Positions 27,961 through 37,119 of a stretch of 64,000 nucleotides of DNA are shown here, piece by piece; positions within the stretch are counted from its first letter, which is position 1; each line of letters starts with the position of its first letter. Made by a program: the position numbers and the translations under genes. Source of the DNA: Moritella viscosa (lineage in GTDB: Bacteria; Pseudomonadota; Gammaproteobacteria; Enterobacterales; Moritellaceae); contig LN554852.1 of NCBI GenBank assembly GCA_000953735.1, forward strand, positions 3,483,846 through 3,547,845. Reading direction: 5' to 3'. The notes under the pieces are model-generated. The model worked only from the letters and a program-made list of their open reading frames with translations, was not told where the DNA came from and made no database searches.

Positions 27961-28653
27961 TTAATCCTGTGTTTTTTTAGCCAAGGTCTGGCGATGTAAA
28001 ATACTTGAAAATTCTTCCATAAAATTAGCGTAATTATTTTCAATTCTCATCACTTGATCAGAAAATCGGTTATAGGCAATTACAGCTGGAATCGCGGCGA
28101 ACAACCCCATCGCAGTTGCAATTAACGCTTCAGCAATACCCGGGGCAACCATCGCCAATGTAGCTTGCTGCACAGCACCTAACGCAATAAATGAACTCAT
28201 AATACCCCAAACCGTACCAAACAGACCGATATAAGGGCTGATTGAACCGATCGTAGCGAGGTTATTTAAGTTAACTTCAAGATCGTCAACTTCACGAGAT
28301 AAAGCAACCCGCATAGTGCGGTAACTGCCATCCATTACCGCATCGGCATTTTCTTGATTGGTATTATGAATACGCACATATTCTTTAAAACCAGAGTGGA
28401 AAATTAACTCCATACCCTGAATATTATTTTTCCGCGCTTCGCTTTCTTTATACAATTTTGATAAATCGATACCAGACCAAAACCTATCTTCAAATCGTTT
28501 CGACGCTTCGTTCGCTTGCGTCAATGCTTTTGAGCGATGAAAAATCATAGCCCATGATGCTACGGACATGGAAAGCAGTAATAACATCACTGCTTTTACC
28601 AATAGGCTAGCTTCCCAAAAAAGTTCAAAAAATGAAATATCAGCAGCTTCCAC
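27961..28653 (-). CDS. tolQ: Tol-Pal system protein TolQ
   Basis: This 230-residue MotA/TolQ/ExbB family protein has three transmembrane helices and the conserved [20 protein letters not shown] segment plus [20 protein letters not shown]. It is the proton channel of the Tol motor. The start overlaps the ybgC stop by 14 bases. Confidence 0.96.
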   Translation of the reverse strand: MEAADISFFELFWEASLLVKAVMLLLLSMSVASWAMIFHRSKALTQANEASKRFEDRFWSGIDLSKLYKESEARKNNIQGMELIFHSGFKEYVRIHNTNQENADAVMDGSYRTMRVALSREVDDLEVNLNNLATIGSISPYIGLFGTVWGIMSSFIALGAVQQATLAMVAPGIAEALIATAMGLFAAIPAVIAYNRFSDQVMRIENNYANFMEEFSSILHRQTLAKKTQD

Positions 28654-29059
28654 TGGTTAGTTTCCTTATAATTTCTGTAGGCATTGCACAGGGTTTCTTG
28701 TGTGATAATTGAATGCACGCCACTTTAACTGTTAATTCAGACAATAATCTGCCATGTTCATGATAGACACACTGAGAAAAGACCAAAGATGCACGTTTTA
28801 GTTCCTTAATATGTGATTTTATAATTAATAAATCATCAAGGTGTGCAGGATAGCGATAATCGATGTCTATTTTTCGAACTACAAATGCAATATCGCGTTG
28901 TAATAACTGAGCTTGTGAGAAGCCCTTGTTACGTAGCATTTCAGTTCTTGCACGTTCAGCATAATTCAAATAGTTACTGTGATAAACCATACCACCAGCA
29001 TCTGTATCCTCAAAATAAACACGTACGTTGAATATACTTTCTGCTATATCGTTTTGCAT
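28640..29059 (-). CDS. ybgC: tol-pal system-associated acyl-CoA thioesterase YbgC
   Basis: This 139-residue 4-hydroxybenzoyl-CoA thioesterase-type hotdog enzyme has the signature [18 protein letters not shown] with the catalytic Asp. ATG 29059 (MQNDIAES) gives the usual family length; a GTG frame from 29086 adds nine residues. It leads the ybgC-tolQRAB-pal-cpoB operon. Confidence 0.92.
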   Translation of the reverse strand: MQNDIAESIFNVRVYFEDTDAGGMVYHSNYLNYAERARTEMLRNKGFSQAQLLQRDIAFVVRKIDIDYRYPAHLDDLLIIKSHIKELKRASLVFSQCVYHEHGRLLSELTVKVACIQLSHKKPCAMPTEIIRKLTSGSC

Positions 29060-29090
29060 TATTATAAAACCCGCATTTCGAAACACTATA

Positions 29091-29112
29091 ACTTAAACTT
29101 AAACTTAAACTT
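29091..29112. repeat. ACTTAA hexamer tandem repeat upstream of ybgC
   Basis: Three full copies plus part of a fourth of ACTTAA lie about 32 bases upstream of the ybgC start, in the operon's probable promoter region. Copy-number change could alter promoter spacing, but nothing shows that it does. Confidence 0.6.
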
Positions 29113-29211
29113 ATAACGCTATAATCTAAGATTGAATGTTATATATTTAATAATATACCTGACAAAAATAAGATATGAAATTGATTTAATGTGAAGAATA
29201 CGTTTCAGCGA

Positions 29212-30219
29212 CTATTTTTCAGGATAATCAAAACCCAAATGCAGATAAGCACGTGCGGTTGCAATTCGTCCACGAGGTGTACGCTGTAAGAAACCTTGCT
29301 GAATAAGATACGGTTCAAGTACATCTTCGATGGTTTCACGTTCCTCACCAATTGCCGCAGCAACGTTATCTAATCCAACGGGTCCGCCTGAGAAAGTATC
29401 GACAATCGCGATTAATAATTTTCGGTCCATGTAATCAAACCCGCAGGTATCCACATCAAGCATGCTTAACGCGGCTGACGAGATCTCAGCATCAATATCG
29501 CCATTATGTTTTACTTCCGCATAATCACGTACTCGACGTAATAAACGGTTAGCAATACGTGGCGTACCACGTGAACGTCTGGCTATTTCTAACGCACCCG
29601 CACTATCCATATTCAGCCCTAAACAATTGGCCGAGCGTAATACGATATCTTGTAAATCTTCAACCTTATAAAACTCAAGGCGCTGGACAATACCAAAACG
29701 ATCACGTAATGGTGATGTTAATGAACCAGCTCGAGTCGTCGCTCCGATGAGTGTAAATGGGGGTAAATCAAGCTTAATCGAACGTGCTGACGGGCCTTCA
29801 CCAATCATAATATCTAATTGGTAATCTTCCATTGCTGGATATAAAATCTCTTCAATTGACGGGTTAAGCCGATGAATTTCGTCAATAAATAATACGTCAT
29901 GGGGTTCTAAATTAGTCAGTAATGCAGCAAGATCACCTGCTTTTTCGAGTACTGGTCCAGAGGTGGTCTTAATACTCACCCCCATTTCGTTAGCAACAAT
30001 ATTTGCTAACGTGGTTTTACCTAGTCCAGGAGGTCCAAAAATTAATAAATGGTCCAAGGCATCATCACGGCGTTTACTCGCTTCAATGAAAATTTCCATT
30101 TGATCACGCACGTGATCCTGACCTTGGTAATCTGACAACATCTTTGGTCGGATAGCGCGGTCTATCACTTCTTCTTCACGGATGGTACCGCTAGAAATTA
30201 ATCGATCAGCTTCAATCAC
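29212..30219 (-). CDS. ruvB: Holliday junction branch migration helicase RuvB
   Basis: This 335-residue AAA+ motor has Walker [16 protein letters not shown], Walker [10 protein letters not shown], sensor 1 [13 protein letters not shown], the arginine finger region, and a C-terminal winged helix ([12 protein letters not shown]). It follows ruvA by 17 bases and drives branch migration with RuvA. Confidence 0.97.
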   Translation of the reverse strand: MIEADRLISSGTIREEEVIDRAIRPKMLSDYQGQDHVRDQMEIFIEASKRRDDALDHLLIFGPPGLGKTTLANIVANEMGVSIKTTSGPVLEKAGDLAALLTNLEPHDVLFIDEIHRLNPSIEEILYPAMEDYQLDIMIGEGPSARSIKLDLPPFTLIGATTRAGSLTSPLRDRFGIVQRLEFYKVEDLQDIVLRSANCLGLNMDSAGALEIARRSRGTPRIANRLLRRVRDYAEVKHNGDIDAEISSAALSMLDVDTCGFDYMDRKLLIAIVDTFSGGPVGLDNVAAAIGEERETIEDVLEPYLIQQGFLQRTPRGRIATARAYLHLGFDYPEK

Positions 30220-30236
30220 TAAAGTAAGTTCCTAAA

Positions 30237-30857
30237 TTAATTCTGTAAGGTGGCACGTAATGATAGACGAATAATCTCTTCACAACTCATACTTGGTTGT
30301 GCAACTTGCTTGATCATCTTCGCGACTTGCGCAGGTTTATAGCCTAAACCAACTAAGGCATCTTCCGCTTCTTCAATCGCATTCGATGACGTATTACCAT
30401 AGCCTTGTAATTGTGCTTTATCTGCTTCAGGAGTAAATAAGTCTTGAGTCACCCAATTTTTAAGACGGTCACGCATTTCTACCAACAAACGTTCTGCGGT
30501 CTTTTTACCCACACCCGGTAATTTAATTAAACTATTAATATCATCATGTTCAACACAGTGTGCAAATTGATTTGCTGTCATACCCGATAAGATAGCTAAT
30601 GCCAACTTAGGGCCGACACCATTCACTTTAATTAACTCTCGGAACATTAAACGTTCCATTTTATTATTAAAACCGTAAAGTAATTGTGCATCTTCTCGAA
30701 CTACAAAGTGAGTGTAAACGATCACTTCGTTATCAACATCGCCAAGCTCATAGAAGCAGCTCATCGGCAGTTGAACTTCATAACCAACCCCATTTACTTC
30801 AAGTAAAATCTCTGGTGGTTGTTTTTCTAATAGAGTGCCACGTAAACGTCCAATCAC
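30237..30857 (-). CDS. ruvA: Holliday junction DNA-binding subunit RuvA
   Basis: This 206-residue protein has an OB domain ([12 protein letters not shown]), two helix-hairpin-helix motifs ([26 protein letters not shown]) and a C-terminal UBA-like domain III that binds RuvB. The start codon is GTG at 30857, preceded by GGAAAA. A likely LexA operator lies about 55 bases upstream. Confidence 0.96.
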   Translation of the reverse strand: MIGRLRGTLLEKQPPEILLEVNGVGYEVQLPMSCFYELGDVDNEVIVYTHFVVREDAQLLYGFNNKMERLMFRELIKVNGVGPKLALAILSGMTANQFAHCVEHDDINSLIKLPGVGKKTAERLLVEMRDRLKNWVTQDLFTPEADKAQLQGYGNTSSNAIEEAEDALVGLGYKPAQVAKMIKQVAQPSMSCEEIIRLSLRATLQN

Positions 30858-30912
30858 AATTATTTTCCAACATTTTTTAAACTAATATAATACTCACAAG
30901 GATAATAAAATA

Positions 30913-30928
30913 CTGGTTAAATATCCAG
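30913..30928. promoter_or_regulatory. probable LexA operator of ruvAB
   Basis: CTGGTTAAATATCCAG is a palindrome with the CTG-N10-CAG spacing of LexA boxes and 12 of 16 positions equal to CTGTATATATATACAG. It lies in the ruvC-ruvA gap, where the SOS promoter of E. coli ruvAB also sits. Confidence 0.55.
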
Positions 30929-30958
30929 ATCATTTATTATTTAGGTTCACTTAATAAG

Positions 30959-31480
30959 TTAATTGTAACGCCCGCGTGCTGTACCTTTGACTTTACCCGC
31001 CATATTAATCAAGGTACGTAAACTCTGGGCATGACATAATGCAACGGCAAGTCCATCGGCGGCATCGGCTTGCGGCGTGCCGGGTAATTTAAGTAAATTG
31101 ACAACCATTTGCTGCACCTGTTCTTTATCAGCACCACCGTTGCCCACTACCGCTTGCTTGATCTGACGGGCTGTATATTCTCCTACTTCTAAGTCATTTG
31201 ACACAGCAGCAACAATAGCAGCACCGCGGGCTTGGCCCAGCTTTAATGCAGACGCCGCATTTTTGCCCATAAAAACATCTTCAATAGCAAATTTATCTGG
31301 TTGAAATTGAATGATAATTTCACTGACTCCCGCATGTATTTGCTTTAATCGCTCAGGTAATGTATCCCCTGATGTACGAATACAACCACTGCCTAAATAT
31401 TGGAACCTACCGTGTATATGCTGAATCACACCGTATCCAGTTATCCGGGAGCCCGGATCAATGCCAAGAATAATACTCAT
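30959..31480 (-). CDS. ruvC: Holliday junction resolvase RuvC
   Basis: This 173-residue RNase H-fold endonuclease has the first catalytic Asp in [13 protein letters not shown], then FAIEDVFMG (Glu) and a C-terminal [12 protein letters not shown] (Asp pair). It cleaves junctions delivered by RuvAB. A 101-base gap with the LexA-type box separates it from ruvAB. Confidence 0.96.
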   Translation of the reverse strand: MSIILGIDPGSRITGYGVIQHIHGRFQYLGSGCIRTSGDTLPERLKQIHAGVSEIIIQFQPDKFAIEDVFMGKNAASALKLGQARGAAIVAAVSNDLEVGEYTARQIKQAVVGNGGADKEQVQQMVVNLLKLPGTPQADAADGLAVALCHAQSLRTLINMAGKVKGTARGRYN

Positions 31481-31737
31481 ACTTTATTATCTTCAATTAT
31501 CATGTTTATAATTACAGTATACCTGTACATAAGCTTGAAACCTAAACCCTGTACCTTATCCATATACCATTAAAATAACGCATATAAATTAAACAACTAA
31601 AACCACACGTCTTTGCCTTATTATTCCATCATTTTGTAAAGAAGTGTATTTCAAATCATTTGGCCATATTGATACATTGTGAATCAGTGTTAGCTTGTTA
31701 TAATGCGCCTTTTTACAATCAAACTTGTGGGGCTAAA

Positions 31738-31965
31738 ATGAAAAGAGTCGTATTATATACACAGAAAAAGTGTCCAAATTGCGATACGGCAAAGCGCTAC
31801 CTAGATGAAAAGAAAATACCTTACCGTTTATGCAGCGTAAATGAACCACGTGGCAGTAAAGAGTTAGCCGCTATTGGTGGTCGTGGTGTTCCAACACTTA
31901 AGATTGGGGACCAAATACTGCGTGGTTTCTCAATCAAATCATTCGAAAATATGTATCGCGGTTAA
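31738..31965 (+). CDS. glutaredoxin-family protein (CPNC active site)
   Basis: This 75-residue thioredoxin-fold protein has CPNC at residues 11-14 (TQKKCPNCDTAKRYL) and the cis-Pro GVPTLKIG. It resembles NrdH/GrxC-like small glutaredoxins. I start at ATG 31738, with GTGGGG upstream; an extension to 31660 is unsupported. The redox partner is unknown. Confidence 0.85.
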   Translation: MKRVVLYTQKKCPNCDTAKRYLDEKKIPYRLCSVNEPRGSKELAAIGGRGVPTLKIGDQILRGFSIKSFENMYRG

Positions 31966-32055
31966 CCCCCATACAAACCAGACTGTTATTACTCTCGCTA
32001 TGTACTCTAGGTGTTATTAACAACAGCATTTAATCATTACTTATGGATATAAATC

Positions 32056-32463
32056 ATGAAGAATCGTTTTATTCAGCTAGGCCTTATTATCAGCTTATTG
32101 TTTTCTACATTGGTCAGCAGTGCTGAAATAGACAGTATCGATCTTAAAGTTACCATGAAACAAATGAGATTAGCGTATACTCAAGCAATGAAAACAACGT
32201 CAGCGGATGAATTTAATACGCGCATTGATGAAATGAGTAAAATGCTTGCCGTAGCGCAAAGCTATAACTTTTCACCTGATCGTGCAGCAATGTCACACCA
32301 AGGTCTAGATAAAGTAGAATTAATACTGAACAGCATTCAAAAAACCGATATAACAGATGAAAATCTCGCTGTTGCGAAAAGCAAATTAAAAGATGTTGAT
32401 AGCTTAAGAAAAGAATACCATAAGAAAAGTAAACCTAGCGTTTGGCAGCTTATTTTCGGTTAA
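32056..32463 (+). CDS. cytochrome b562 family protein
   Basis: This 135-residue exported protein has a signal peptide (cleavage near VSSA) and a four-helix domain with the family's C-terminal haem-ligand context (LRKEYHKKSK, compare RNAYHQKY in E. coli). A Met (TMKQM) sits in the first helix where the axial Met lies. Similarity is low outside these points, so haem binding is inferred. The role would be periplasmic electron transfer or stress response. Confidence 0.7.
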   Translation: MKNRFIQLGLIISLLFSTLVSSAEIDSIDLKVTMKQMRLAYTQAMKTTSADEFNTRIDEMSKMLAVAQSYNFSPDRAAMSHQGLDKVELILNSIQKTDITDENLAVAKSKLKDVDSLRKEYHKKSKPSVWQLIFG

Positions 32464-32538
32464 CACACCGATTTTGATGAATATAAGTTAATACCCGGCC
32501 ATATAACAATATATTAATAAAATGTAGGAACAGATTAA

Positions 32539-32931
32539 ATGCCAAAGACTCTCGATAATAACCTAATCGCGACAATTCAAGCTTATGATGCGGAAAAGCG
32601 CCTTAGCTATTTATTAAAAGAAGTCACTACCGAACGTCAGATCTGGATCCTAACGGATGAGCATGGCTGCGTAATGCTAAACAATGAAGATGAAGATTGT
32701 GTACCAGTATGGCCTAACGCTGAATTTGCACAATCTTGGGCGACTGGCGAATGGAAACACTGTAAAACAGAATCTATATCGTTAGCAAAATGGCAGAGCC
32801 GCTGGACATCTGGCTTAATGGATGATGATTTAGCACTGGTTATTTTTCCAAACCTTGAAGATGAAGGGCTTATCATGTTCCCTGACGAATTTGATATCGC
32901 TTTACAAAAACAAGCGAAGAAAAAACGCTAA
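32539..32931 (+). CDS. DUF2750 family protein (second copy)
   Basis: This 130-residue cytoplasmic protein is paralogous to the protein encoded at 7193-7585 and of equal length. Shared landmarks are IWILTDEHGCV, PVWPNAEFAQSW, a W-containing central block and VIFP. It has a basic C-terminal tail (KQAKKKR). The function is unknown. Confidence 0.8.
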   Translation: MPKTLDNNLIATIQAYDAEKRLSYLLKEVTTERQIWILTDEHGCVMLNNEDEDCVPVWPNAEFAQSWATGEWKHCKTESISLAKWQSRWTSGLMDDDLALVIFPNLEDEGLIMFPDEFDIALQKQAKKKR

Positions 32932-33150
32932 TCGCCAAATAAATAACCGTTTATGAGAAAGCATGCCAACATAAAATGACTGACACGCTTTTTCATTTCT
33001 CCTCTTCATTTATTATAAGCCGCCGTTTACTCCCTCATACCGACCACTTAAATAATATTCTTTTCGAGAGCACCAAGTTAAATTAATGTTATTTTATTTA
33101 CCACCAATCTAAGGTATTGTTTTATATTCTCTCAACAATCGGCAAACGAT

Positions 33151-34086
33151 ATGATTTCCAACAAGCTAAAGTTATTTATTATTTATATATGTTTTTCATT
33201 ATTAACGGGTTGTTCGATTGTTCGATGGAAAATCCACACAGATGAAGATAACTTAAAATCCGAGGGTTTTGAGCAGCACCAGATGAGTTTAGAAGAAGGT
33301 GGCTCACTGAGTTATTGGCGTGGTGGAGAAGGACAGCCACTATTACTGCTTCATGGATTTGGTGGTAACGCCATCACGACATGGAACAAAGAAATGCTGG
33401 CACTCAGTAAAGATTATGATGTTATCGCACCAGACCTCGCTTGGTTTGGTGACTCTTTTAGCGCAGGTAAAGCCAACCTAACAACAGAAACACAAGCGAT
33501 ATGGCAGTTAGTCAACCAATTACAGCTTGATAATATCAATATCGCCAGTATTTCTTATGGTGGGTTTATCACCTTCAATATGCTCAATAACACTCAAAGT
33601 AGTCAAATTAATAAAGCCATTATCATCGCCAGTCCAGGTCCTTACTTCAGTGATGATGCTCTTGTCGCATTAAACAAACGTTTTGCAGTCGATAACCCAG
33701 AGGACTTCTTTATTCCAAAGAATAGCGATGAATTACGTCGTTTATTTGATGGTATTTTTGCCAAACCTAAAATAATGCCAGGTTTTATTGCAGATCAAAT
33801 TTATCAAGCTTATTTTGCAACTTGGCATAAACAAAAAACAGCCATGATTCAATCATTACCAGCCGATCGAGATGCCTTACTCGAGGCTCCAGCATCATCA
33901 ACACCAACATTACTTATTTGGGGTGAGAAAGATCGTGTCTTTCCTGTAGAACACGGTATTTACTTGAGTAAAAAAATACAAGCACCACTTGTTGTCATTC
34001 CAAATACAGGTCATGGGGTCACTAATGAACAACCCGACTTGGTCGTACGCTTGATTAAAACATTTATCGACAATGAAAAAATATAA
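33151..34086 (+). CDS. lipoprotein alpha/beta hydrolase
   Basis: This 311-residue protein has a lipobox LLTGCS (Cys21), so it is exported and membrane-anchored. It carries an alpha/beta hydrolase core: HGFGGNAITTW oxyanion loop, nucleophile elbow SISYGG (the first Gly of GxSxG replaced by Ser), acid in IWGEKDRVFP, and catalytic His in NTGHGVTNEQP. The substrate is unknown; an envelope ester or lipid is plausible. Confidence 0.82.
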   Translation: MISNKLKLFIIYICFSLLTGCSIVRWKIHTDEDNLKSEGFEQHQMSLEEGGSLSYWRGGEGQPLLLLHGFGGNAITTWNKEMLALSKDYDVIAPDLAWFGDSFSAGKANLTTETQAIWQLVNQLQLDNINIASISYGGFITFNMLNNTQSSQINKAIIIASPGPYFSDDALVALNKRFAVDNPEDFFIPKNSDELRRLFDGIFAKPKIMPGFIADQIYQAYFATWHKQKTAMIQSLPADRDALLEAPASSTPTLLIWGEKDRVFPVEHGIYLSKKIQAPLVVIPNTGHGVTNEQPDLVVRLIKTFIDNEKI

Positions 34087-34201
34087 TAAATAGTCCGCTT
34101 GATACCGCATAAATTATGTACAAGGCTATGGTTATAGTTGGTAATTTGGCTTAAGACATTTATTATTTAGGCATTAAACTTTAAGAGTATTAAATTAAGT
34201 T

Positions 34202-34996
34202 ATGAGTAAAAAACATTACGTAGTATGGAAAGGTGTGAAGACTGGGATATTTGATAACTGGTCTGAAACTAAAGCACAGATTGATGGCCGCAGTGATGCG
34301 CAATATATGGGTTTCCCATCAAAAGAAGAAGCTGACCAAGCATTCGCCTCAACCTATACTCGCGCATTAATGAAACGCTCATTAGCAAAAGAAGGTACGA
34401 CAGGTTCAGGTGTTAAACCAAAAGCAACACGTCCTGCTGGTGCATCTAAGTCAATTCTATCCACCCCGCCACAAGTTGCAGATCTCAATATTTATTGTGA
34501 TGGTGCTTGCTCTCCGAATCCTGGAAAATCGGGTACCGGAATGGCCGTTTATGAAAAAGATAAGCTCACACAATTATGGTATGGCTTATACGAAGCTAAC
34601 GGGACGAATAACTCTGCAGAATTAAATGGTTTATTAGTCGCCTTCCGCTTTGCAGTCTCACACATAGAACAAGGTAAAACGGTACAAGTATTATCTGACT
34701 CGAGATACTCTATTGATTGCATCACTAAGTGGGCAAAAGGTTGGAAAAATAAAGGCTGGAAGCGTGGTAAGAATGAAGAAATTAAAAATTTGGCTATTAT
34801 TCAACAATGCTTCAGTTTGTACGAACAATTAAAATCCAATTTAATTATTTCCCATGTTAAAGGCCATGCAAATATCGAAGGTAACGAACTATCAGATCGT
34901 ATGGCAGTATTAGCACGTAGCCAACAAGAACCTAAGTTGGTGCAATATACGACGAGTATTAACATTGCCGAAATTCTTGCAATGCCATCAGGCTAG
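34202..34996 (+). CDS. ribonuclease HI with N-terminal viroplasmin domain
   Basis: This 264-residue protein has a caulimovirus viroplasmin-type nucleic-acid binding domain at 1-50 (HYVVWKGVKTGIFDNWSETK, MGFPSKEEADQAF), a linker, then an RNase HI domain with the DEDD residues (IYCDGACSPNPGKSG, NSAELNGLL, VLSDSRYSIDC, and HVKGHANIEGNELSDRMA). It cleaves RNA in RNA:DNA hybrids. The domain order is that of eukaryotic-type RNase H1. Confidence 0.92.
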   Translation: MSKKHYVVWKGVKTGIFDNWSETKAQIDGRSDAQYMGFPSKEEADQAFASTYTRALMKRSLAKEGTTGSGVKPKATRPAGASKSILSTPPQVADLNIYCDGACSPNPGKSGTGMAVYEKDKLTQLWYGLYEANGTNNSAELNGLLVAFRFAVSHIEQGKTVQVLSDSRYSIDCITKWAKGWKNKGWKRGKNEEIKNLAIIQQCFSLYEQLKSNLIISHVKGHANIEGNELSDRMAVLARSQQEPKLVQYTTSINIAEILAMPSG

Positions 34997-35031
34997 TAAC
35001 CCTAACCGACATTTACGCCTTATCTAATATA

Positions 35032-35069
35032 GAGAAATAAGCTAATGATACTGCCTCAGCTTATTTCTC
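35032..35069. terminator. perfect 12-bp hairpin between converging genes
   Basis: GAGAAATAAGCT (35032-35043) pairs exactly with AGCTTATTTCTC (35058-35069) over a 14-base loop, between the RNase H gene and the converging lipoprotein gene. A clear T tail is absent on both strands, so termination is probable rather than certain. Confidence 0.5.
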
Positions 35070-35099
35070 ACATCTCAAATAACAATGTTGTACTATCCA

Positions 35100-35411
35100 T
35101 TACATAATAGGCGCACAACCTTTCAGCATTAGCGCCATATTCGCACTCGATTTAGCTTGGGTATAATAAGTATCTGTCGTTGTAGCTGCACTTTGAGTCA
35201 TAGATCCAATATCTGCAGAAATAAGCGGAGCAAGAACCGTTAGCGCCGATGCAGACTGCCGATCCGCTTCATAAGCTGAAAATGCTTTACTGATTTCGGT
35301 ACACGAAAAAGCATCAGCGCCTTGTTGCGCCATATTATAAACCTGAGATGACGTTTCACAGCCCGTGAGTAGACCTGCAAACAATGCTATTGCTATTATT
35401 TTATGCATCAA
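35100..35411 (-). CDS. small lipoprotein of unknown function
   Basis: This 103-residue protein has a signal peptide and lipobox LLTGCE. The mature part is Ala/Ser/Thr-rich, helical, with two further Cys (FSCTEI, KGCAPIM) that could form a disulphide. I do not recognise a family. It is monocistronic. Confidence 0.7.
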   Translation of the reverse strand: MMHKIIAIALFAGLLTGCETSSQVYNMAQQGADAFSCTEISKAFSAYEADRQSASALTVLAPLISADIGSMTQSAATTTDTYYTQAKSSANMALMLKGCAPIM

Positions 35412-35593
35412 ACTTCCTTATGTTGATAAATATATGCGTCAATATTTCCTCACCATTATAGCTGACAAAATTAAGATAAATCGCGACAGAACACACAGCA
35501 CAAAATAATTATTTGTGAATTACATAGCAACGTATTTACATTTATCAGTTGCACGTTAAGATGATTAAAACATGGTCAAATGAATGGAATAAT

Positions 35594-36511
35594 ATGTCAA
35601 CATATTGGTTTAAAACATTAATCCCAGCGCTAATCTGTAATTCATTGTTGCCTGTTTCGGCTGCAAATATAACGGAGATTTCAGGCAAAGACTGCCACGC
35701 AATGATAGATGCGGGCGTTATGTCCTCAGCAGCACCTGTGCAGTGTGAGCGTTTAAGACAAGTCCAATTCGATTATATTGACTTTCAGGGTAAACAGCAC
35801 AATAACGGTTCGATTATCGTCATGGATGCAGTATCACCTTACGTAGCAACGATCTTTGAACGTTTATATGAATTGAAATTTCCCATCAATAAAGCACAGC
35901 CAATCCACCACTACCAAGGTAATGATAACCTATCAATGGCAGACAATAACACTTCTGCATTTAATTATCGCCCTATCGCAGGTAAGCGTTCACTATCAGT
36001 TCATGCTTATGGTTTAGCTATTGATATTAACCCAAAACAAAATCCATTCGTTGAATTTGGTGAGCAAGGTAGCGCAAGCTTCAAGCCAGTAGATGGATCT
36101 AAATACGCTAACAGAATGAAGTTTAGATACGGTAAAGATGAGCGCCAAGGCTTTGCTGAAGATGTGATCACAACCTTTGCTGATAATGGATTTTTATATT
36201 GGGGTGGCTTTTGGAATACACCAATTGACTACCAGCATTTTCAAGTCAGCCGTAATATGGCCAACTTGATGTCGGTAATGCCAGCGGATAATGCCAGTCA
36301 GTTCTTTGATAATTATGTACAGTGGTATCAATCATGTAAGGCGAGTTACCCTAAAGCTTATACGCAGCATAAAGTGAACGACTATGTACATTATTTAGAA
36401 ACCAAGCTAAATAGTGAATCTCTCAGTAAAACCTTTAATCGGTCACCAAAGAAAGTAATAGCGGCAATACAACAGCCACTACAAACGTCTACTATTTGTG
36501 TAAAAGATTAA
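35594..36511 (+). CDS. M15-family D-alanyl-D-alanine carboxypeptidase-like protein
   Basis: This 305-residue exported protein has a signal peptide (cleavage near PVSAA) and the zinc-peptidase residues of the M15 family: SVHAYGLAIDINPKQNP (His...Asp) and YWGGFWNTPIDYQHFQV (final His). It probably trims peptidoglycan peptides. I choose ATG 35594 because TGGAATA precedes it and the signal peptide then begins normally; frames from 35549 or 35561 are possible. Confidence 0.8.
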   Translation: MSTYWFKTLIPALICNSLLPVSAANITEISGKDCHAMIDAGVMSSAAPVQCERLRQVQFDYIDFQGKQHNNGSIIVMDAVSPYVATIFERLYELKFPINKAQPIHHYQGNDNLSMADNNTSAFNYRPIAGKRSLSVHAYGLAIDINPKQNPFVEFGEQGSASFKPVDGSKYANRMKFRYGKDERQGFAEDVITTFADNGFLYWGGFWNTPIDYQHFQVSRNMANLMSVMPADNASQFFDNYVQWYQSCKASYPKAYTQHKVNDYVHYLETKLNSESLSKTFNRSPKKVIAAIQQPLQTSTICVKD

Positions 36512-36548
36512 ACAGTACAAAAAATTAAGTCCCTTACTAAGGCTGTTG

Positions 36549-36962
36549 TTATTCGTCACCTAATGCTTTATAAGGCCAATAGAAGTGGCCTGCACGGATA
36601 ATAACGGTCGATAAAGCTAATACTAATGCAGCAACCGATAACCAAACAACATCCACACTCTGTAGTTCTTTCATTCCTAGCGTAATATAACGGGCAATGG
36701 CCATGATTGCGATATAGATAGGATAACGAACAGGGATCTTACCATTAACAACAAATTGCTGGATCATGGCGAGTACTTCTAGGTAGATAAACATTAACAA
36801 GATATCTGTTAATTTTACCGTTTGTTCTTCATAAACATGAAAGAAGTCATTTGCCATCGCGTAAATTGTCGCCATAGTAATTAAAACAAGCAACACAGCT
36901 TCGATATAACTAAACATTTTTAAAAATACGTGACTAAATTTTTTTGGTAAATGTGATGGCAT
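36549..36962 (-). CDS. psiE: phosphate-starvation-inducible PsiE family protein
   Basis: This 137-residue inner-membrane protein has four predicted helices and the PsiE signature (YLEVLAMIQQFVVNGKIPVR, IYIAIMAIARY). ATG 36962 has an excellent GGAG 5 bases upstream. The function is unknown; E. coli psiE responds to phosphate limitation. I see no Pho box nearby. Confidence 0.88.
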   Translation of the reverse strand: MPSHLPKKFSHVFLKMFSYIEAVLLVLITMATIYAMANDFFHVYEEQTVKLTDILLMFIYLEVLAMIQQFVVNGKIPVRYPIYIAIMAIARYITLGMKELQSVDVVWLSVAALVLALSTVIIRAGHFYWPYKALGDE

Positions 36963-37060
36963 ATTAACTCCGTGTCTAAATGCACTAATACTGGGTGTAA
37001 ACATTCGCCACTAATATACTCGCTATTACAGATAAATCATATGTCTCTATCGTTTATGCA

Positions 37061-37097
37061 AAAAAGCCAGCTTAAGCATCAACTTAAACTGGCTTTA
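37061..37097 (-). terminator. terminator of the fruBKA operon
   Basis: AAAGCCAG-C-TTAAG pairs with CTTAA-A-CTGGCTTT (37063-37096). On the minus strand seven T follow. It lies 24 bases after the fruA stop. Confidence 0.85.
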
Positions 37098-37119
37098 AAT
37101 TAACATAAAGACAAGTAAA

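Noticed and set aside
32951-32994. Possible terminator after the second DUF2750 gene (ATGAGAAAGC/GCTTTTTCAT)
   Set aside because: The stem is AT-rich with one mismatch and a 24-base loop; too weak to list as a feature.
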